DNA from: Romboutsia faecis | Lineage (GTDB): Bacteria > Bacillota > Clostridia > Peptostreptococcales > Peptostreptococcaceae | NCBI RefSeq assembly: GCF_014323405.1 | Contig: NZ_JACRWE010000011.1 | Location: 1 to 58,217, forward strand | Direction: 5' to 3' | Length of the DNA: 58,217 bases | Part shown: one piece after another, positions 6,294 through 13,617 of the stretch | Layout: each line of letters opens with the position of its first letter | Numbering within the stretch: the first letter of the stretch is position 1 | Made by a program: the position numbers and the translations under genes | Notes under the pieces: model-generated | The model's database searches: none | What the model was told of the DNA's origin: nothing | What the model saw: the letters and a program-made list of their open reading frames with translations, nothing else

Positions 6294-7946
6294 TTAAATA
6301 GCTATCTTTAAATTAATATTATTCATTCTAAATAAATGCAAAAAGGATGGGTTACCTTTTTTATTTGGCAACCCATCCTTCTTTAAGTATGTTATCACAT
6401 CATTATTTATTTGTATCTCTATGCTATCTATCTCTCTTTCCTTATTCATCGTTATCTTAGAAATTAGCAAATGTATCAATTGTTTCCTTTGTTGACTTGT
6501 TCCCATACTTAGGAACACTTCTTTGAATCTAGTCATTACATCTCGAACTAGTTCATATGACACAGGTTCTCCCTCTGCAATGTCAACCTCTTGCTTTAAT
6601 TCTTGTTCTCTCAATTTTAATTTCTCTATGTCATCATTTATTGATTTAATTCTTGTTGATAGCTCACTTTTAGCAAGTATTCCATCTTCAAATAGTTCTA
6701 AGTTCTTATCTTTCTTTATACTTAGCTTTTTTATCTCTTTGTTTACTTGTTCTATCTGATCCAATGTAGGTTTCAATTTAGTAGATTTATTCTTATTTAT
6801 GTTATCAACTACTTTTCTTAGTATTGATTCATCATTTACTAGCTCTGAAACCTTATTCATTACATATGCATTTGCTTTTTCTACTCTTATTGAGTTAGAG
6901 TTACATACTGCTGTTCCTTTATTCTTCCAATTACCACAACTGTATGTTTCTATCACTCTCTTACTTCCATCTGCTCTTTTAGTAGTTGATCTACTTATAG
7001 TCATACTTGCTCCACATGCTGGACATTTTAGTATTCCAGTCAAAGGTTGTTCACTATCATACACTTTATTATGTTTCTTACTTCTTTCTTTTAGGATTAC
7101 TTGTACTTTATTCCACGTTTCCACGTCAATTATTGGTTCATGTTGTCCTTCTACTAATATCGGATTTTCATTTATTTTTTGTCTTCTTTTCTTTGCCCAA
7201 TCTTGTCTTACATTGAATCTTATTTTCCCAATGTATATGGGATTTTGTAATATGGTTTTTACTGTAGAAACAGCAAATTGATTACCTTTCTTTGTCTTGT
7301 ATCCTTCTTTATTTATCTTATTTACTATTGCTTTGTATCCATGACCTTGACTGTATAGTTGAAATATCTTTCTTACTGTATTTGCTTCGTTTTCATTTAC
7401 TTTTAGTACTGTATTTTTTCTTTTTTTACCTTCATTAGGAATTTCTACAGAGTCATATCCTAGTACTATCCCACCATTCCATGATCCTTGTTTACTCCTT
7501 GCCACCATGCCAAGTTTAATATTGTCAGCTAAGCTCTCTCTTTCAAATTCACCTATTGCTCCCATTATGTTTAGTTGCAACTTTCCAGCTGGAGTTTCTG
7601 TTTCAAAATTCTCTGTTAGTGAGCGAAATGCTATGTTATGTTTATTCAGCAGTTCTACTATATTTAGTATATCTAAAAGTTTTCTACTTATCCTATTCAA
7701 CTTCCAAACTATCACTAAATCAAACTTATTTTCAGTAGCATCATGTAGTAGTTGTTTTATTCCTGGTCTATTTGTTATATTCTTACCACTTATTCCTCTA
7801 TCTTCATAAAGCTTATATATTTCATGCCCTTCCTGATTACAATATTCTGTTATCTTTACATTTTGCTCATCAATACTGTAACCTTCTTCAGCCTGCTCTA
7901 CTGTTGATACCCTACAGTAGATTGCAATCCTTTTGCTTGCTTTCAT
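6294..7946 (-). CDS. Large serine recombinase (Ccr-like)
   Basis: 550 residues from the ATG at 7946 (GGGAGG upstream), not the ATG at 7970. Order: resolvase-type catalytic domain with nucleophile Ser14 in YCRVSTVEQ and an R-S-R-region around GEFERESLADNI; recombinase domain; zinc ribbon (CPACGASM, then later Cys pair); coiled coil about 390-460 (EQVNKEIKKLSIKKD onward). This is the architecture of phage serine integrases and staphylococcal Ccr proteins, which integrate and excise elements at att sites. The att repeats of this element at rlmH are the expected substrate. The last ~25 codons overlap a rho-independent terminator. Confidence 0.92.
   Translation of the reverse strand: MKASKRIAIYCRVSTVEQAEEGYSIDEQNVKITEYCNQEGHEIYKLYEDRGISGKNITNRPGIKQLLHDATENKFDLVIVWKLNRISRKLLDILNIVELLNKHNIAFRSLTENFETETPAGKLQLNIMGAIGEFERESLADNIKLGMVARSKQGSWNGGIVLGYDSVEIPNEGKKRKNTVLKVNENEANTVRKIFQLYSQGHGYKAIVNKINKEGYKTKKGNQFAVSTVKTILQNPIYIGKIRFNVRQDWAKKRRQKINENPILVEGQHEPIIDVETWNKVQVILKERSKKHNKVYDSEQPLTGILKCPACGASMTISRSTTKRADGSKRVIETYSCGNWKNKGTAVCNSNSIRVEKANAYVMNKVSELVNDESILRKVVDNINKNKSTKLKPTLDQIEQVNKEIKKLSIKKDKNLELFEDGILAKSELSTRIKSINDDIEKLKLREQELKQEVDIAEGEPVSYELVRDVMTRFKEVFLSMGTSQQRKQLIHLLISKITMNKEREIDSIEIQINNDVITYLKKDGLPNKKGNPSFLHLFRMNNINLKIAI
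6340..6385 (-). terminator. Terminator hairpin embedded in the recombinase coding end
   Basis: Stem AAGGATGGGTT pairing with AACCCATCCTT, then TTTTT on the minus strand, located before the stop codon at 6294. Compensatory base changes relative to the copy at 5314-5356 show that the structure is maintained. Full-length recombinase mRNA therefore needs read-through. Confidence 0.65.
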
Positions 7947-8058
7947 CGTTACATCCTCCCAATATTTCATTATCTCTACTTAGTTGTTTTTGTATTATAT
8001 TACTTAGTATTTGTATTATTTCATCAGCTTTTATTTGCTCTATTATCAATGTATCCAT
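7912..8058 (-). CDS. 48-residue ORF overlapping the recombinase start
   Basis: ATG at 8058 with GGAGG well spaced. The sequence begins MDTLIIEQIKADEIIQILS (helical, possible dimerisation) and runs 35 bases into the recombinase gene in another frame. The overlap suggests translational coupling, which would tie recombinase synthesis to translation of this ORF. No family recognised. Confidence 0.5.
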   Translation of the reverse strand: MDTLIIEQIKADEIIQILSNIIQKQLSRDNEILGGCNDESKQKDCNLL

Positions 8059-8087
8059 TCTAACCTCCACCATTTTTGATTTATACA

Positions 8088-8113
8088 GGAAATCGGCTTG
8101 TCCCGATTTCCCG
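8088..8113. repeat. Intergenic hairpin of the CCCG-N4-CCCG-TTATTTTT type
   Basis: Perfect 9-bp stem 8088-8096/8103-8111 (GGAAATCGG), followed by CGTTATTTTTAAAATT. The 3' part (CCCG, four bases, CCCG, TTATTTT) matches 1429-1447 and resembles 12141-12160. Located between the 85-aa gene and the 48-aa ORF. It has no U-run on the gene strand, so not a standard terminator. Confidence 0.55.
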
Positions 8114-8132
8114 TTATTTTTAAAATTTATAC

Positions 8133-8390
8133 TTAAGATATATTAGAAATTCTTTCTATTATCCTATAAAAATATCTTACACACTCTTCTGGTTTCCATG
8201 TATTCATTATTTCTTCTAACTCCTCTAAACGTATCATTTTTACTATAATATACATTTTTTCTAACATTCTAAGATATTCATAGTATTCTTTTTCATGTTC
8301 ATATTGCTCTTCATACATTTCATTTTCTTTTACACATTCATACAAATTATAATTTATAGAATATTTATTAATATCATATTTATTATTCAT
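8133..8390 (-). CDS. Hypothetical 85-residue protein
   Basis: Start at 8390 chosen because AGGAGA lies nine bases upstream (ORF opens at 8420). The sequence is rich in Tyr and Glu (EMYEEQYEHEKEYYEYLRML), predicted all-helical, cytoplasmic, without recognised domain. It lies between the helicase and recombinase genes. A near-parS palindrome lies 25 bases upstream of its start. Confidence 0.55.
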   Translation of the reverse strand: MNNKYDINKYSINYNLYECVKENEMYEEQYEHEKEYYEYLRMLEKMYIIVKMIRLEELEEIMNTWKPEECVRYFYRIIERISNIS

Positions 8391-8414
8391 TATTTTATCT
8401 CCTATATATTTTAA

Positions 8415-8426
8415 TTTCACGTGAAA
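8415..8426. promoter_or_regulatory. parS-like palindrome
   Basis: Perfect 12-bp palindrome TTTCACGTGAAA. Extended to 16 bp (8413-8428) it matches the Firmicutes ParB-binding parS consensus TGTTTCACGTGAAACA at 13 of 16 positions. It lies in the leader of the 85-aa gene, so an operator for an element repressor is the alternative reading. Confidence 0.5.
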
Positions 8427-8502
8427 CTGAGTCCTTTGTTTTTGATTTATTGCATTCCAATATATAATATCTATTTATATATTCTTTTATTACATTCATT
8501 GC

Positions 8503-8527
8503 CTAGGATGTGTTTAGCACATCCTAG
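8503..8527 (-). terminator. Hairpin after the helicase gene
   Basis: Perfect 10-bp stem 8503-8512/8518-8527 (CTAGGATGTG), ten bases after the helicase stop. No clear U-run follows on the minus strand, so it may protect mRNA ends or be a weak terminator. Confidence 0.5.
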
Positions 8528-8536
8528 ACCTTATTA

Positions 8537-10132
8537 TTAATTATTAGGTATTTTTATTACATATACATTAGTTTTCATTTCTGAATTCACTTTTCTTTTT
8601 CTAGTATTTCTATCCTTCTCATGGTCTAAATACCCATTTTTCTTAAGTTCTTTAAGTACTACTTTTTCATCTTCAAAGCCACCTTCTTTTATTATTTTTT
8701 CAAACTGCATTGGTACTATTTCTAATTCAGTATAGTCTTTTTTATTTGTTAGTCTTCCAACATAATCATTCGTTGTAATTTTTTCCAACCCATGCTTGAA
8801 TTTAGATGGATTACTAGATATATATTCTTTAAGGTAGTCAATTATTGACTTATCAAAATTCCTATTTTTAATAGATGTTTTTTCTGCATTTACTAGTATG
8901 TTCATTATCTCTTTTTTATTCAACTTAATACCCAACATCTCTTCAAAAAGTATTGCTGTAGCTAATATTATTGCAAATTTATTTATCCTTCTATTACTAA
9001 ACTCATCTATTACATTCTTATTTTTAAATATCTGTTTTATTTTAACTATACACTTCTCATATATATTTTTTATTTCATCTTTACCTTTTTCCATTACAAA
9101 TTGGGCAAATTCAATACCTATATGACCATAGTTATTCATTATAGTTTGATTTATTCTTTCTGCATTTTTAGCATCTTTAGTCCAAACTAAATCATCAATT
9201 TCTAATACTCTTACTTGTATACCTGCATTCTTATTTGCAGATTTTACTAATGATTTTTCACCATTAGATAGTACAGTAGTTAGCCATGATTCTGTTTTTC
9301 TTATCTCTAAATTTTTATTAAGTCTATCCTTATCTGTACCATTCGTTATTCTATATATTACTTCTGTAAAATTATCTATTTTAGACATAGATAATTCATC
9401 AAATGCAATTGGTACACCATTTATGCCTGATATCTTTCTTATTAATGCATTATCTGTAGAATTATATGTTGTAAACAATCCTCTCTTTTTAACATCAGGA
9501 TATCCAAACATAGATATTGCCAGTTTCATTGCTGTTGACTTTCCTATTGTAGAATTACCTGATATATGAACTATTTGTGTATCTAATGCTAGTTCCTCAC
9601 CTATATATCCAATCAATACTGCTGATAAGGATATTACACTAATTAGTTCTAATGGTGCATGACCTAAAACTTCTTGATTAAACATACTAAGCCAATTATC
9701 TTTAGTACCTTTAGGTTCTAATTCTAAATCACCTTTATAGATGGACTTACATCCTATACATTCATATAGTTTATATATTTCCTTATCCTCATATTTATCA
9801 AATCCTAGTTTTGAATGACTATAAAGTTTAAGTGCTGTTATTTCTTCATCTCTTAAATACATTGCTATATACTGTGCATTATTACTCATTACATCCATTC
9901 CAACTGCTTGATACTTAAGTAACTTTGATGGTGTTAAATAATCCGACCTTTTTATGTCAATACTTCTCATCATCCCCATATCATCATAATCTATCGTGCC
10001 AACCTTTTCGTTAGTTTCTATATCTGTTTTTATAGAAGATATGCCGATTTCACGGCATATCTTCAACTGTTGATTACCATCTATTATATAGATTCCATCA
10101 TTTCCTCTTTGTATATGTTCATTAATACGCAT
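8537..10132 (-). CDS. DUF927/MCM-like AAA+ helicase (Cch-like)
   Basis: 531 residues from the ATG at 10132 (AAGGAGA six bases upstream). An N-terminal domain is followed by an AAA+ core: Walker A GNSTIGKST (about 192-200), Walker B VPIAFDE (240-246), a WLTTVLSNGE sensor-like strand, and an arginine after GIQV. This pattern is DUF927, the domain of SCC-encoded Cch proteins shown to be MCM-like replicative helicases. The C-terminus looks like a winged helix. The partner is the SSB-like gene 27 bases upstream. Expected job: unwinding during replication of the excised element. Family by motif; function by analogy. Confidence 0.8.
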   Translation of the reverse strand: MRINEHIQRGNDGIYIIDGNQQLKICREIGISSIKTDIETNEKVGTIDYDDMGMMRSIDIKRSDYLTPSKLLKYQAVGMDVMSNNAQYIAMYLRDEEITALKLYSHSKLGFDKYEDKEIYKLYECIGCKSIYKGDLELEPKGTKDNWLSMFNQEVLGHAPLELISVISLSAVLIGYIGEELALDTQIVHISGNSTIGKSTAMKLAISMFGYPDVKKRGLFTTYNSTDNALIRKISGINGVPIAFDELSMSKIDNFTEVIYRITNGTDKDRLNKNLEIRKTESWLTTVLSNGEKSLVKSANKNAGIQVRVLEIDDLVWTKDAKNAERINQTIMNNYGHIGIEFAQFVMEKGKDEIKNIYEKCIVKIKQIFKNKNVIDEFSNRRINKFAIILATAILFEEMLGIKLNKKEIMNILVNAEKTSIKNRNFDKSIIDYLKEYISSNPSKFKHGLEKITTNDYVGRLTNKKDYTELEIVPMQFEKIIKEGGFEDEKVVLKELKKNGYLDHEKDRNTRKRKVNSEMKTNVYVIKIPNN

Positions 10133-10159
10133 ATTCAATCTCCTTATGATCACATTTTT

Positions 10160-10642
10160 CTATATATTATCTAGATCGTCATCTTCATCATTAAAAAAGT
10201 CTACATCCAAATCATCATCTTCATCATCAAACGTAAATCGACTATGTGTATTTTGTGGTTGTATATTTTCTTCTTCCTCCTCATACTCTTCTTGTAATGC
10301 TTCAATAGATTTAATATTTAAATAATTACCATTCCTTTCAATATGTACACCAAATTCGTATCTTAACATATCCTCTAAATATATTTCATCTTCTTTATCT
10401 CCGAATATTCCATCTATCATTTGATCCATAATACTTCCTACCATTGGTATTATAAAAGTTCCTTGTCTCCCACTTTCTAACTCTTTAAATACAAGTTTTA
10501 TTAAATCAGCGCCATTTTTACTTTTTGTCTGTTTAGCTTCTTCTAAAACTAATTCCCAATACCCTTCACCTAAAGAGTTTTGTCTTTTTACTAATGTACG
10601 TTTTCCACTCACATTTCTCATGTCTTTACTTCTTGATATCAT
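10160..10642 (-). CDS. SSB-like OB-fold protein with acidic tail (DUF669-type)
   Basis: 160 residues. The N-terminal ~110 residues read as a phage-type OB fold (WELVLEEAKQTKSKNG, then LIKLVFKELESGRQGTF). A long acidic tail follows (residues ~112-160, with DDEDDDLDVDFF), as in phage and bacterial single-strand-binding proteins, where the tail recruits partners. The gene is immediately upstream of the helicase gene. Inferred role: coating single strands and loading or stimulating the helicase during element replication. The DUF669 label is by resemblance only. Confidence 0.6.
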   Translation of the reverse strand: MISRSKDMRNVSGKRTLVKRQNSLGEGYWELVLEEAKQTKSKNGADLIKLVFKELESGRQGTFIIPMVGSIMDQMIDGIFGDKEDEIYLEDMLRYEFGVHIERNGNYLNIKSIEALQEEYEEEEENIQPQNTHSRFTFDDEDDDLDVDFFNDEDDDLDNI

Positions 10643-10727
10643 AATTTATTCTCCCTTATGCTTAATTATTTTAGGGGTTATCCCCTTTCTTAATTACATA
10701 TTATCAGTTTTAAGAGTATAAAAAAAA

Positions 10728-10756
10728 ATGCAAAAAATAAGGTCTATTTTTTGCAT
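10728..10756 (-). terminator. Rho-independent terminator
   Basis: Perfect 12-bp stem 10728-10739/10745-10756 (ATGCAAAAAATA), followed on the minus strand by a run of T. It ends transcription from 10770-11471, so the SSB-helicase-recombinase genes probably have a separate promoter. Confidence 0.75.
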
Positions 10757-10769
10757 CTTGTATTATTTT

Positions 10770-11471
10770 TTATTCCCAATATGACAACCTACTTATTAGT
10801 GATTTTATTTCTTCTCTCTCTATAGGGTTTTCTTCTTTTCTTGTAATTGCTATATCATTTATTAAGCATAATGAATTAAAATCAAATTCATTATATCTTT
10901 TACTCATATATTTAAGTATCTCTAGTTTATCTTCTATAAAGAGTTCTTCTTCTTTATACTTTTTCTTTTCTTGCCTAGTTAATTGTTTTGGATCTCTTGT
11001 ATCACTTTTATAATCTGTATTAGGTGATAATATGTAATTTAAACTATTTTCTAATTTACTAATAATATCTTTCTTTAATTTGTCAATTTCACATCTAACT
11101 TCATAATCAAAAATTTCTAGGAATTCTATTTTTTCCTCATCTTCTAATTCTAGATTATCTATAGCTTTTTTTAACTCCTTTGCACTTACATATTTTTTGT
11201 TTGAAATTTTTAATAACGTTGATTCTCCATCTTTTAATAAATCATATATCTTTAATATACAACTTGCCTTTTCTTCTGGTATTAAGTATCTGTTTTTTTC
11301 AATCATATATTTTAGAACCATAGGCTTTATTGTTCTATTGAATCCATCCACATATTCCTTTATGTCTTTTTCTCCTACTTCTCCATCTTTTACATCTTTT
11401 ACTCTATAACTATTATTTTTAATATCAATATCATAGCTTCTTTTCGCTAACTCCGATAAACTTATTTTCAT
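10770..11471 (-). CDS. Hypothetical 233-residue protein
   Basis: Starts MKISLSELAKRSYDI. Rich in Lys and Glu, predicted mainly helical, no membrane segment, no motif I recognise. The middle (RDPKQLTRQEKKKYKEEELF) is highly charged and may be coiled. It lies between the D-C-B-A module and the replication genes, with its own terminator. Could be a replication accessory or regulatory protein, but nothing in the sequence proves it. Confidence 0.6.
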   Translation of the reverse strand: MKISLSELAKRSYDIDIKNNSYRVKDVKDGEVGEKDIKEYVDGFNRTIKPMVLKYMIEKNRYLIPEEKASCILKIYDLLKDGESTLLKISNKKYVSAKELKKAIDNLELEDEEKIEFLEIFDYEVRCEIDKLKKDIISKLENSLNYILSPNTDYKSDTRDPKQLTRQEKKKYKEEELFIEDKLEILKYMSKRYNEFDFNSLCLINDIAITRKEENPIEREEIKSLISRLSYWE

Positions 11472-11600
11472 ATTAATAAAATATCTCCTAAAAAATTATT
11501 ATTAATTAGTAGTAATTTTTTACAACTAATACTAATTACTAAATTATCACTTCTATATGTATTTATCAATGTTTCTTATTATCTTTTAATAATTTACTAT

Positions 11601-11750
11601 TTATTTATACTTATTTGGGATTCTATTATATAGTGATTTATAGTCTATTCCACTTGATTTAGATACCTTACTTGTTGCACTTTCTACACTAAGACCTTCC
11701 TTTAGTATCATTAGAATTATTTCTGCTATTAGCATTGCTATTTGTATCAT
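11601..11750 (-). CDS. 49-residue hypothetical protein
   Basis: ATG at 11750 with AAAGGAGA at good spacing, in the same operon direction 45 bases after gene A of this element. The sequence starts MIQIAMLIAEIILMILKEG (hydrophobic) and continues with an HTH-like stretch (SVESATSKVSKSSGIDYKSL). It occupies the place held by two 29-aa peptides in the left element. Confidence 0.55.
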   Translation of the reverse strand: MIQIAMLIAEIILMILKEGLSVESATSKVSKSSGIDYKSLYNRIPNKYK

Positions 11751-11795
11751 TTGTATCTCCTTTCTAAAACTTAAACATATATTGAATATTTATTA

Positions 11796-12089
11796 TCACT
11801 TATTTAATATATCTTTTAAGCTTTCTACAAATACTTTTGAAAATATTTTTTCATTTATAGCCTTATCTATCAATTCCAACAAGTCTTTCTCTGGAAGGTC
11901 TAATGGTCTTGCAATCAACTGTTTTTTAGCCCTCATTGTATCCTTGAAAAATACCCATCTTATTTCTTCTTCCCCATCACCATCATTTACTATTATTTTT
12001 TCTATACCATAAGCATATGTACCTTTATCTATTATTGATTGTTGTAATATGGTGCAATAGTCTGTTGCTTTTACTACTTTCTTACTCAT
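11796..12089 (-). CDS. Conserved element protein 'A' (right element)
   Basis: 97 residues, paralogue of 439-738: shared GIEKI, EEIRWVFFKDT, QLIARPLDL and IFSK.FV. AAGGAGAG precedes the ATG. Follows gene B in the D-C-B-A module. Function unknown. The best conserved part lies in the middle 50 residues, so that is probably the functional surface. Confidence 0.75.
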   Translation of the reverse strand: MSKKVVKATDYCTILQQSIIDKGTYAYGIEKIIVNDGDGEEEIRWVFFKDTMRAKKQLIARPLDLPEKDLLELIDKAINEKIFSKVFVESLKDILNK

Positions 12090-12122
12090 CTATATTCTCT
12101 CCTTTTAGTTTCAAATTAATAG

Positions 12123-12160
12123 AAACGTGGATGTATATATCCACGTTTTCACGTTATTTT
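12123..12160. repeat. Intergenic hairpin between genes B and A
   Basis: Perfect 10-bp stem 12123-12132/12139-12148 (AAACGTGGAT) followed by TCACGTTATTTTT. Its position after gene B and its 3' part (C-x-CG, four bases, C-x-CG, TTATTTT) parallel the repeat at 1423-1447 after gene B of the left element and the hairpin at 8088-8113. Confidence 0.55.
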
Positions 12161-12171
12161 TCTATTTATAT

Positions 12172-12762
12172 TTACTCTTCTATATATGAGTATTTATAGT
12201 CAGTATCATTTATACTGAATGCATATTGTGGTTCTAAACCTAGTATTTCTTCTATATCATTAGATTCTAGTATTTGTTCAATAGCTTCCTCTTTTGTAGT
12301 TTCATTGACCCACATTTCAACAACATCATCTTTAGTAAATAGTGTATCTACCCAAAACTCATCTTTTAGTCTTTCTTCTAATACTTCATTTGCATATTCT
12401 TTTAGATTACATCCCTCTTTATATATTAGACATTCTCCTATTTCTATATAATCAACTATTCCTAGTTCTCCATAGTATTCACTAGCTTTATGCATACTTA
12501 CTTCTTCTAGTTCTTCATTTATCCAACTAAATAGCTCTATTTCACCTTGTTTTAGTTTCCTATTTCTATTTTCTTTTATTATCTCTGATAGTTTATTTGT
12601 ATTATTTATTAGATATGATTTAGTATCTTCATGTTTTACTTGTTCAAATATTTCTTCTATTTCATTTACTTCAAATTCATTTATCTTATTGAACTTTTTT
12701 ACTAAAGCATTCACTTCTGCATAGAAAAGTTGATTTATTATTGCTGATTTATGCTTTATCAT
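12172..12762 (-). CDS. Conserved acidic element protein 'B' (right element)
   Basis: 196 residues from the ATG at 12762 (AAGGAGA eight bases upstream); the ORF opens earlier at 12792 but would overlap gene C. Paralogue of 1468-2061 with conserved AIINQLF, LIYK, LKEYA and TKEEAIEQI blocks and a PQYAFSI end. Acidic overall, predicted alpha/beta. A DNA-mimic role is a hypothesis based on acidity and on the SCC context where small DNA mimics occur. Confidence 0.75.
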   Translation of the reverse strand: MIKHKSAIINQLFYAEVNALVKKFNKINEFEVNEIEEIFEQVKHEDTKSYLINNTNKLSEIIKENRNRKLKQGEIELFSWINEELEEVSMHKASEYYGELGIVDYIEIGECLIYKEGCNLKEYANEVLEERLKDEFWVDTLFTKDDVVEMWVNETTKEEAIEQILESNDIEEILGLEPQYAFSINDTDYKYSYIEE

Positions 12763-12781
12763 TTTATTTATCTCCTTATTT

Positions 12782-13072
12782 CTAGTACTCATGACTAAAC
12801 ATTAGAGTACTGTATTCTCCACTATCAATCATGTATAGTTTCATTTTCTCTTTTATATCTGTATTCTTTATTTTGTAAATAGACGTGATTTCGGGAATTT
12901 CCTGTTTATGTACTAATTCCACGATTCCACTTCCTTTCGGAGTCAATTCAAAAATTTGTAGGTAGTCTTTTTCTTCTAGTTTTTCTACTAAATCCCACAT
13001 TAGTAGTTGTATTTTTATTGGTACTTGGTGTGCCACTTCTCTTGTCAAGTATCTTTCATTTGTAAACATCAT
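12782..13072 (-). CDS. DUF960-like protein 'C' (right element)
   Basis: 96 residues, paralogue of 2190-2483. Same hallmarks: NERYLTREVAHQVP, LLMWDLVEKL, DYLQIFEL, HKQEIPE and the terminal YSTLMFSHEY. In staphylococcal SCC, DUF960 genes sit next to ccr recombinase genes and are among the most constant parts of the element. Here it sits between genes D and B. Biochemical function unknown. Confidence 0.7.
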   Translation of the reverse strand: MMFTNERYLTREVAHQVPIKIQLLMWDLVEKLEEKDYLQIFELTPKGSGIVELVHKQEIPEITSIYKIKNTDIKEKMKLYMIDSGEYSTLMFSHEY

Positions 13073-13083
13073 GTACTTCCTCT

Positions 13084-13410
13084 CTATTCTTCAACTATTT
13101 TTATTAGCTTTTTATCACAAATTACTACTACTGAAAAATCACTTCCACACAAAAATAGAGCTGATATATAGTCAGCTCCTTTTATTTCATCTATGTATTC
13201 TGGTATTGTATTTTTCAATATCTTTTCTTTAAGTTCTCTTAGCCCTTCTTCATCAATTAATGCAACAAATCCTCCAAGTTGTTTTTCCGTTCTATCTTCA
13301 CCATATTCTTCTACTAGAATCTTTACATTTTCTTTTATTACTTCTTTTACTTCAATAGGTAGTTCCCTTACTAGTTCTAAATCTTTCTCTTTCCAAATCT
13401 TAATTATCAT
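13084..13410 (-). CDS. Conserved element protein 'D' (right element)
   Basis: 108 residues, the same length as its paralogue at 2547-2873, sharing KDLELVRELP, LGGFVALID, IPEYIDEI and the SALFLCGSDFSVVVIC strand. First gene of the leftward operon. Its mRNA leader contains a terminator-like hairpin (13440-13468) right before the Shine-Dalgarno, so expression of the whole module may be attenuated. Confidence 0.75.
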   Translation of the reverse strand: MIIKIWKEKDLELVRELPIEVKEVIKENVKILVEEYGEDRTEKQLGGFVALIDEEGLRELKEKILKNTIPEYIDEIKGADYISALFLCGSDFSVVVICDKKLIKIVEE

Positions 13411-13434
13411 TTTATTTTCTCCTTTTTTAGTATT

Positions 13435-13468
13435 AAAAAGTAGATGTTGCTTTTATTGCAACATCTAC
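13435..13468 (-). promoter_or_regulatory. Leader hairpin / putative attenuator before gene D
   Basis: Perfect 11-bp stem 13440-13450/13458-13468 (GTAGATGTTGC), followed on the minus strand by TTTTT. The neighbour gene is divergent, so no upstream gene needs terminating: transcripts from the shared promoter region (13470-13617) meet this terminator before gene D. Confidence 0.6.
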
Positions 13469-13617
13469 TCAAATATATTTATGCTCCTATAGTAATCATC
13501 TATCTAGCATAGATATTTTTCATTTTTATAATATCTATTTATTTTCTTCTTTATCACATTTTCAACATATATAGTGTTTTATTCCTTTTTATGGTAATAT
13601 TTTTTAGGAGGTGTTTT

